A DNA stretch of 64,000 nt from Ciona intestinalis (lineage: Eukaryota; Chordata; Ascidiacea; Phlebobranchia; Cionidae): assembly GCF_000224145.3 (NCBI RefSeq), contig NC_020170.2, forward strand, positions 377,001 to 441,000, read 5' to 3'. Positions 56,201 through 64,000 of the stretch are shown piece by piece (position 1 is the first letter of the stretch; every line of letters begins with the position of its first letter). The notes under the pieces were generated by a model. That model made no database searches. It was not told the DNA's origin and saw only the letters and a list, made by a program, of their open reading frames with translations. A program made the position numbers and the translations under genes.

Positions 56201-59200
56201 CAAATACAGCCCGAAGGTTGACCTCCATTAGTTATAATTGGCAACATCATAGAAAAGTTTAAATTTTCTATTAATTTATGTAAAGATATTAGACGAGTCA
56301 CAAAAAACTTTAAACAGCACTGTTAAAATAAGCAGCCCCAACTGCATTTATTTGTTTCACCAGTATAATACTATTATCATAATTTGACTCAAAATAATAG
56401 AACATAAAACTACAAGAAAAAAAACTGGACTACATTGATTAAAAAGTAAGAACAACATCATTGAGAAGCGATAATTAAATATGCTTATTAATAGTTTATT
56501 AATATGAACTGATCAAGTTTATTTAGAAGTTCAAGTTTATTTAGAAGATAGTTTATTAATATGAACTGATCAAGCTGCACACAAACTGGTCTATTCTATT
56601 TAAAAAAAATAATTCTTTAGAAAATACTTTTTCTTTTTATTATTCCCACCTGTAACCACATCCTATCCAGTTTAGTTGGAAGAACATCAGGATTATAGTT
56701 GACATATGAAAATGATTTGTCATTTGTGATGATTGTGTAGTCAGGGTTTTTGGGATGAGGTTCTATGTTCGAATGAACTGGAATAAAACATGATGAAAAT
56801 AAAAGATTGTCCTGTTATAGGTAAACTTCCCACATTAATAAAACAGCACCGTATTAATATAAATGGTTAGAAAGCATGGGATAACCCATCAATGAACCCC
56901 AAATACATTTCTACTACGATGGTATTGTGTCAGATATATATATCTAACAATGTTTATGATATTTGCAGGAAGTTGACCGGTGCAGAAAACACTGTATGAG
57001 TGCACACTATGCAGCGTATTGTCATCGAGAGTCTCCTTGGACAAGACACTTAGCGGACATTGCTCCAACTCAGTGATCACAAATTGGGTGGAGTTAAGAA
57101 TAAGTAAAACTATGCATCTGGTTTGGTGCAGTAAGGGATCATAAAACTCACTGAACTGTTGTTTTTCACTTATATTTGTTTCATCCATACTTTGTTTAGC
57201 ATCCCACACAAATTCATTGTCTTGGGTTATTTCATCATTTTCATCACATGATTCATATTCACCATGATCTGCAAAGCATGTTAATATTCTAATCTATGAA
57301 TGAATGAATAAAAACTTAACTTTTTTACCCTCGCATTGCAGGGCAACAACAGTTGTTATAACATGGGTGTTTGTTGCATACACCCCCTGCCGCTAACAAT
57401 TAGCATGTATGTAACTTTACGAGTAGTTGTTGAGATTTTTTATGTATGGCTGACAATTGGGACAATCCAATAGGAGCTGCTGGATTGGAGCAATTATCGT
57501 TAAGTGTCTTGGCCCAGGGCATCTACGCCCATGATGGTTTCAGCTACAAACCTGGGTTGGAGGGAATTTAGGCTATAGTTGGCCATGATGGCATGTGTAT
57601 TTTTTAATAATCATGGTTACAAGGTCCGTCGCTGCTATTATTTTGGGCATATGTGTCCTTGGGCCGTACAGTGGTTAGTACTATGTCCGGCGCCGTGCTG
57701 TAGTGGCTAGCGCGCCTGTCTGTAACCCAGCGGTTCAAGGCTCGATGCTGCTACCATTGTTGGTGTATGTGTCCTTGGGCAAGACACTTAACAGCAATTG
57801 CTCCAACCCAGTGGTCACTAATGGGTTGTCCAAATTATCAGCCATACATAAAAAAATCCAAAAAACAATCACCTACAAGGTTACATACATAAATGAATAA
57901 ATAAAAATAACTTACTTTATTCTGTCATAGCCTAAAACTGACAATCGTTAAACACGGGTGTTCTGTTTCATACACCGCACCATGTTGATAACTCGTAAGA
58001 TGGAACGGGGTGTATGAACACTCGTGGTAAAACGACCGTCGTTTTCTGGCAACACGAGGATAAAGTAAATTACATTCATTCATAAAAGTCAATATTAATA
58101 CTCTCATGTTTTAATAAGTATGTTTTGTAAGCTTTTAGATTTGTATTAGGCGCGATGGTATCAGAATATATTAAGAACAGAACCTGTTTCAATTGCGATG
58201 CTACTCAGCTCAACAGGTTCAACAGAAACTGATTTTCGGTGAGAATTATTTGACATTCGTCTGCTTCTCTAAAAATAAAAAAAGACACTAAGTATTACAT
58301 CAGGTCACTTTTAGCATTTTAAAATTAAACCCAGTGTCCTGATACATTTTCACATTATGTGTGATTCACAGTATCATGTAAGAGAAAAAAAAGTGCAAAT
58401 AATTGGCATTTTAAAGGTGTCCATGAGATGTATAAAGCTATTGCACTTGATGTGCAAACCAATACCAATGTTAGAACTATGATTTGTCTTATTAGGCCTG
58501 CATAATTGTAAGTAAACCTTTTCACCAAGTCATCTATTTTAAGTTTATGTACAAAACAATATTGCAAAGAGGGGTTATTCACCATCAAATGTTTAGAACG
58601 ATTAATTTTTCTTAATGATGTGATGTAACGAATCCGATTGGATGATGTTTTACGAATATGTTTTGATTGGTTGTTGGTTATGTTTCTTTGTCTCCGTTTT
58701 TTTTGTCGAGTATTTTGTTGCTGGTCTGTGAAAACAAATTATTGTAGAGTAATGTAAAAATAAATAAATGGCTATGGGGCAACAGGAGCTGTATGTTTGA
58801 TAGGAAAGAATAGCCTAGGTAAAAAATTATTTTCTCCAAAAATGGATTTATCACAAATCGACACAATTTTGCTAATATGTGCGAAAAAACAGGTTGTTTA
58901 TTAGCAATACTTCTTCACCATGTCATGATCACTGTCGCTGTGTTATTACATGCTTTTTATTGTTTCTTTTTATATATTTTTCGCACCTTCAAAATCATTG
59001 ATCACTATTAAAAACTCAATCACAAGGACGGTTTAAATAAATGAATGAATGAATATAACTTGCTTTATCCTCACATGGCCAGGGTTACAATGTACGTTAC
59101 TTTGTGTTTTTTTTTTTTTTTATATTATATGAGTGACAATTTAGACAACCCATTGATGACCACTGCGTTGAAGCAATTGGCGTTAATTGTCTTGTTCAAG

Positions 59201-60900
59201 GACACATACGCCCACAATGGTAACAGCGATGAGCCCTTGAACCCATTACCTAGTGTGCCACAGGACCCGACCATTCATGGATAACACGTCATTACTAACC
59301 AATTTTACCAAAAAGAGGTGCAGTCGTAGCTAATCCAGTTGCGTGACCACCATCACATTTGGTTCCAGGTTCAGGTTGTTGAGTTGTATTTGTGTGTTGT
59401 GTTGCATAGCTAAGTGGTGGATATGGTGGGGGGTGGGGGGGTTCAACCATTGCTGGCCATGGACTTCTTAGGTGAAGCATTCCTGGTTGAAATATCAACT
59501 CTAATTTTAGATTATTCATTTAATAAAGCTGAAAAACAACAGTCATTATAACACAGATGTTCTATTTCAAGCATCTCATGCCAGTTTACAAATTACCACT
59601 TGTAACTTTTGGATGATGGTTTTCCTGCATGGCTGACAGACAATCCATTCGTGACTACTGGATTGGCAGTGCGAATTGTCGTAAAATCTTGCGTAAGGAC
59701 ACATGTGCCAACAGTAGCAGCAACACTGTTAAACATATATTGTTGTCATATTGTCAAATTTAGTGGGTGTGGTAAAAACCACACATAGATTAAACCTGGT
59801 GGAGCAACGTTGTACGTAGTTGGTGGGTAGCCAGGTGGTTGAGGGATGTAGCATGAAGTATATCTTCCATACGCATCTGGTAATCCGTATGGTAACTGGG
59901 GATATGATAGAAGCGGCAAAGGAACTTGACAAACTTCTGTTTAGAACAAAATATAAACAAAAGAATCGTTATGGGTTAACTTGACATGTAATAAACTCAT
60001 AACCATTCAAACATGTCAGTATTTCCAAAGGGAGATTCCCGTAAGGTGGTTTCGTTGTAGCAAGAGAGCAAAAGGTACGTATAATGGGGGATTTTGGTTT
60101 TTATATGTAATATTAAATAAAGGATACATCAAAATAAAAATACAAGACTTTATATCTCTAAGTGGGGTTCACACTACGGGTGGTAGAGGCGCTGACAATA
60201 GCCGAGAGCGATTGTTATAGGCCGACAAACGAATCACACACAAATGTTAAATCGCGTGGTATATTGTTCTGTTTGGCGAAAAAAAAACTTAATGCTTTAG
60301 GATAAATATTCGACATAAACAGAGGAAAATAACCAGAAAAAAATAATGCGGGCATTGACTTTAAAAATATTAGCTTAGTTGACAAATTTTCCAAAGAATT
60401 GGGCTGATGTTATATCTGCCACTGTATTTCATACAGCTCATTTTTCTACAAACAAAAGTGCATTAAACACACCTGTGTAATATCAAACTCTTGTGACCAA
60501 AATTTCGTGTGGCCTTTAACAATAGTAGAAAACCACCTTAACACTATTTACACAAATATAGTTTTCCTAGAACAAAATATTTCATTTTTACGTTTTGATT
60601 TAAACTTAATTTTAGGGAAACTATTTCTAAATGATATTTTGTCAATTGCATCGCTAGCGATGATAGAGAAAGTGACGTTAGTAAATCGCTCTCCTCTCTC
60701 GAATCGCCAGCTATCAGCAATGGTTTGAATCCGCCCTTTACGGTTTTGTCACAATTAACCTATGATGACGTCACGAACTCACCATTTGGTAGAATAAAGC
60801 CAGGAGGTGGAAGTATTGGGCAATGTGCTGGTAGAAATTGATTTTGCGGTGGAGCATATACCTGTCCATATATACTAGGGTGCACAAATCTTCTGTTCAT
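50286..60900 (-). CDS. Unrecognised 1904-aa disordered protein
   Basis: Fourteen exons: 60900-60783, 59936-59796, 59500-59309, 58725-58583, 58268-58184, 57268-57152, 56777-56650, 56039-51996, 51882-51810, 51756-51623, 51366-51321, 51182-51084, 50908-50786, 50557-50286. Phases match at every junction and the sum is 5715 nt. The start is ATG 60900 (MNRRFVHPSIYGQVYAPP). Residues 1-150 are Pro/Tyr-rich (LPYGLPDAYGRYTSCY, HPPPYPPLSYA); then a strongly basic stretch (TRQKKRRQRN), an acidic exon (ESCDENDEITQDNEF), and one huge 4.0-kb exon. Its first part has a Cys cluster (LKSCLFCCCTPCLQK); the rest is Ser/Thr/Lys-rich, with a Pro/Arg-rich end (HPRGPPSRKVNPIRRRRSYP). There is no signal peptide, membrane segment or catalytic motif. 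I do not recognise the family. Composition suggests an RNA- or microtubule-associated scaffold, but this is a guess. Confidence 0.85.
56985..57115 (+). repeat. SINE core fragment
   Basis: CTCCTTGGACAAGACACTTA then TTGCTCCAACTCAGTGATCA, the SINE core in plus orientation, with a decayed head. Confidence 0.65.
57297..57560 (-). repeat. Composite SINE copy
   Basis: Tail ATGAATGAATGAATAAAAAC, arm TTATAACATGGGTGTTTGTT and core GAGCAATTATCGTTAAGTGT in one run, showing that arm and core belong to one element; the tRNA head is degraded. Confidence 0.75.
57665..57860 (+). repeat. tRNA-derived SINE, best copy
   Basis: Head at about 57665; A-box-like TAGTGGCTAGCGCG at 57701; B-box-like GGTTCAAGGCTCG at 57732; core GTCCTTGGGCAAGACACTTA at about 57771; end near CAGCCATACATAAAAAAATC. 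The order and box spacing fit a pol III tRNA-type head. Confidence 0.88.
57907..58076. repeat. Inverted pair of SINE 3' arms
   Basis: Left arm AACTTACTTTATTCTGTCAT to TTTCATACACCG and right arm GGGGTGTATGAACACTCGTG to GAGGATAAAGTAAATTAC are reverse complements with mismatches around a short centre. The right arm ends in ATTCATTCAT. Confidence 0.75.
59041..59275 (-). repeat. Composite SINE copy
   Basis: Starts ATGAATGAATGAATATAACT, continues TTTATCCTCACATGGCC, a long T run, then ACAATTTAGACAACCCATTG and AAGGACACATACGCCCACAA, ending in a decayed head. Confidence 0.75.
59545..59735 (-). repeat. Decayed composite SINE copy
   Basis: CAGTCATTATAACACAGATG arm followed by ATGGCTGACAGACAATCCAT and a degraded core; same order as the copy at 57297. 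Confidence 0.6.
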
Positions 60901-61696
60901 TTGACTGAATTCGCTACTTTGGATAAATTTACTATTTCTCTACAATACAACTTTCATATAAGTGATATTATATAAAACAATAATGGTATTCACAGAATAA
61001 GTGCTTCTATGTAAACGAATACAATCACGTGTTACATTCTGTCTAACTTTTTTGGTCTAACTTAGAAAATAATATTTTCGTCTGAAGTTCTTCGCCCAAC
61101 CACTCCCATGATACATCACACGCAGTCTAAACGCACTGAAGCCAAAACTTGGCATTTAAACTGCAGAAAAGCTACCAGTAACTTGTATTCTGGAAAAAAA
61201 AACGCTGATTGCTCACAAATAACGTGATTTGGGAGGTAATCAGCTTGATTATGCGCCTTGGGCCAACGTGTGGAAGGGACAATTTGAGCCAATAATGCTT
61301 ATCGCAAACGGACCGCATGAAAGCTTTGTTTGCATAATACACGGCTGTAAGTTTGTCTGAATTATTTATGGCGGATTCCAATATAGTTTATAGATCGTTG
61401 GCATATTGTACAACACCATTCGATAAAAGAGATGTATATATGTCAGTGAGAAACAGGTGATCAATATTAAGTTTGGATGAATATTGTTTGTGTTTCAAAC
61501 TGGTTTCTGCGGTATAAAAATGCTTCACAGAATAAAGACAGCTATTAACTTGTTATTACATAAGCATAAAAAAACAGCAGGTGGCGGAATATGTAATTTG
61601 GAGATTTGTAACCAGAATTATCTGTTGTTTCAGGACTGTTACATGCGTATTGTTTTAGTGAATTGTTGTTCTACTAACCATATAGCATTCAGCGAA
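60901..61696. promoter_or_regulatory. Divergent promoter region
   Basis: About 800 bases between the start codons of the 1904-aa gene (minus) and the Rab-effector gene (plus). Both must start transcription at or near here. No TATA box or known site can be assigned with confidence. Confidence 0.5.
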
Positions 61697-63710
61697 ATGT
61701 CAGCTAAAAAGAGACGGCCTCGTAAAACGTCACCTTTGTCCAGATACGTCATTCACCATCCTGGAAATGTTTCTAGAATTAAAAGTTACGTCACTGACAG
61801 CAACACTCGGCTTTTTCATGTGCATGATGACGTCACGAGGTCCAATCAAACTCGTACACCGCCGACCACCATATCCAAGGTACTCTGGCCCTAAACTGTT
61901 TTATTTTATAAACATTTATGCAGACCGTGTATTATATTAGGTTTATGTTGGACGTATTGCACAACTGTTCGTCAGTGCTTCATAATAGTTGAAATGATGT
62001 TTTCCATACACCCTCATACGGTAGGTGTGGAACTGGTCATTTCCGAGTCAGAATGTTTGCTATTTTTCAACATTATTCCGCATGGGTGTTTGTTCATATC
62101 GGTACTGTATAGGGATCGGTTACATTAAAGGTAATTGGAACCTTGGTTGCGTAAATGCAATAAAACATCGCATGTTCGATCGATTCGATTCATCGACCCA
62201 CGAGCTTTAATCAGGGACAGCGCTCTTTCGTGAAGCAGCAGATGCATTATTTATACCAAGACACGAAACAACGCTACTCCCTTTTTCTTCAGTCGTTGTG
62301 GCTTTTAGTGCATGAATCTGCAGGATAGGGTTTGAACAGGTGTGTGTTTGGTGCAGAAGGTTTGGGCGTTGGGAGCGATATACGAGGAATACGCAAATGT
62401 ATGTTTAACTATGTAGTATTGTAAATGTATAGATTAACAATCCTATATACCCTATACGCTTTTACCATTCGAGTTCGTGTTGTAACAAATGTGTATAAGT
62501 TATGATAGAAAGCTCGCAGTTGATCGCGTTAACTGTCTCTTCAATAAAATGCACGTTCAGACCTCAATGCGCCACATTTCGAACAGGTTGTCGTGGTTGT
62601 TCTATATTGCTTTTTACGATATTTTATTTCAATTATGGTTTTGTTTCCCAGAGTGAATCGATAGCAATGCCACAAAACCAAAAGCGAGAAGCTTTCTCTG
62701 CACCACCCGGTTATGATGAGTTGTTCGGGCTTGACCTCAGCCATCTAAACCCAGAGGAAAGGGCGGCGATTCTGCAAGTGGCCGCTCGAGCAAAGCAAAT
62801 AGAACAACTAGAAACAAGGAAAGTAAAGTGAGTTGTTAAGTGTATTACGGTTTGACTAGTCAAAATTTACAACTATAGTTATATACAGTGCGTATTTACA
62901 CACCTTCTTTATACCCATCATTTTCAATGATAAGGTAAAAGCAATTGTAACACAAGACGCGGCAAACAAACTTCGCAATTATTACAAACGGGAATCTATC
63001 ACTTTAGTTTATGCTAATATGATGGGGTAAGATGGGACATCCCATTGGTATTAAACAAGGAAAAAAGAAGCATTGTTAATTATTCAAAACGCTATCGGGA
63101 AATATGGTATTTAAGTGCTAACAGTATCCCATCTTACCCCCTATAATACGTATTATATACTCTAGAAACGTTACGCCCAACTGAGAAGCGTTTGCATTTA
63201 TTTAGCTAATTGTCGGTTTAAATGCCACAGCAGGCCTTATAAACAAACTAACATTTTATCAAATTTCAATACCCAACTAAATAGAACTTTAACTCGGCGC
63301 TGTAGTATATTAGTTAATATATATGTACAAGTTAGGTGAAAAATTAGAATCTTTTATATTCAATGAAAACGTCTACTTTATGATGTATAGTCACGCTGTT
63401 CACGTGTTTATGTGAGTTACTGCAAATGTTTTTTTTAGGAATATTAGGAATCAAGTGGACGCTTTCGTGCATAGCGAGCAAACAACCAAACCTGAAAAAC
63501 CATTGACAACAAAACCAACTGCAAGTACAAACGTGAAGAAAGAAGAACGAAGCAAACAAAATCGACCTGTTCCCGTTGAACGAAAACGGGTTGCATCAGT
63601 TGCGAAAGCCAATACGGATGGTAATAGCAATGTTTGTTTAAAATGTTTAGCCGCATACAAAGAACAGAACGGTCAAAAATCGGTTACAATCCTGCCCAGT
63701 GGAACAGTTG
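61697..63710 (+). CDS. RIM/rabphilin-like Rab effector, 5' part
   Basis: First exons of a gene that runs off the right edge. Exons: 61697-61879 (MSAKKRRPRKTSP, basic), 62652-62828, 63439-63710; phases 0 then 2 join in frame. The second exon could also start its own isoform at ATG 62667. Its GYDELFGLDLSHLNPEERAA then ILQVAARAKQIEQLE resembles the Rab-binding helix of RIM (DLSHLTEEERNII). The third exon is Lys/Pro-rich and ends at NVCLKCLAAYKEQ, the expected start of the FYVE-like zinc finger between Rab-binding helices. RIM proteins tether and prime synaptic vesicles through Rab3; rabphilin or Slp relatives are alternatives. PDZ and C2 domains, if present, lie outside the window. Confidence 0.65.
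63023..63143. mobile_element. Short MITE with GGGGTAAGATGGGACA ends
   Basis: About 120 bp between inverted ends GGGGTAAGATGGGACA and its near-complement TATCCCATCTTACCCC. Same terminal family as 29428 and 40198. It lies in an intron of the Rab-effector gene. Confidence 0.75.
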
Positions 63711-63795
63711 GTAAGCACGCCCGCCTAGAGGTTATGCGTACAGAGCTGGTCACTGCTATCATTGTAGGAGTATGTGTCCTTGGGCAAGATCGGTA
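63690..63795 (+). repeat. SINE fragment at exon 3 of the Rab-effector gene
   Basis: GTATGTGTCCTTGGGCAAGA core with a decayed head (GCCTAGAGGTTATGCGTACA). It begins at or just after the donor at 63711. Confidence 0.6.
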
Positions 63796-64000
63796 TAATA
63801 AGGATTATCGCTGTACCAAGTTACATTTATTTATCTAGTTTTAGATCATCGCAAACCTAGCGGTCGTGGCCTATAGGGTTACTCAACGTCTATACTAACT
63901 TTGGGATTACTTTGGCCCTTTAACGTTCACATATGAATACAAAAACCAACCGTAAAACGCGTAATCGATGTTTATGTGAAATAACGTGTACATAATATTG

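Noticed and set aside
57703..57744. Possible tRNA gene (A-box and B-box-like motifs)
   Set aside because: Continues directly into the SINE core and recurs elsewhere with the same flank; it is a SINE head, and no anticodon stem fits.

Overview
The window looks like nuclear DNA from a tunicate, most likely Ciona or a close relative. It is AT-rich and every gene but one is split by short GT-AG introns. The proteins are chordate-like (PDE4, ARMC9, FGGY, eIF4B, a ZMYM protein, a RIM-type Rab effector). Between and inside the genes lie small fold-back elements with GGGGGAAGATGGGACA-like ends and a tRNA-derived SINE. The species call rests on recollection of these features, not on a search. Four assembly gaps (N runs) lie at 28204-28328, 30255-30304, 39314-39438 and 49308-49432.

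Layout. 442-15851 (+): a cAMP-specific phosphodiesterase of the PDE4 family, with 15 common coding exons and up to four alternative first exons that all end in phase 2 and join the same UCR1 exon. 17239-25924 (-): ARMC9, 18 coding exons, 831 aa, convergent with PDE4. 27372-34436 (-): FGGY carbohydrate kinase, 12 coding exons, 545 aa. 35188-37764 (-): single-exon ZMYM-type zinc-finger protein, 858 aa. 37800-41450: a repeat-rich intergenic block with a large inverted repeat. 41459-46646 (+): eIF4B, 12 exons; its C-terminal exons are not found. 46779 to at least 49307: a hAT transposon with an uninterrupted 639-aa transposase on the minus strand, directly after the last recognisable eIF4B exon. 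50286-60900 (-): a 14-exon gene for an unrecognised, largely disordered 1904-aa protein, with several SINE copies in its introns. 61697 to beyond the right edge (+): the 5' part of a RIM/rabphilin-like Rab-effector gene, head to head with the previous gene.

The exon models were built by hand from splice signals, frame continuity and remembered vertebrate orthologues. In ARMC9, FGGY, the PDE4 body and the 1904-aa gene the exon lengths sum to an intact frame, which supports the models; individual boundaries may be off by a few bases. The genes do not form a pathway or an operon: gaps between same-strand neighbours are about 0.75 to 1.4 kb. The most interesting points are the PDE4D3-like PKA-site first exon, the triplicated eIF4B exon module, the hAT insertion beside a truncated eIF4B model, the unassigned 1904-aa protein, and the fold-back and SINE families.
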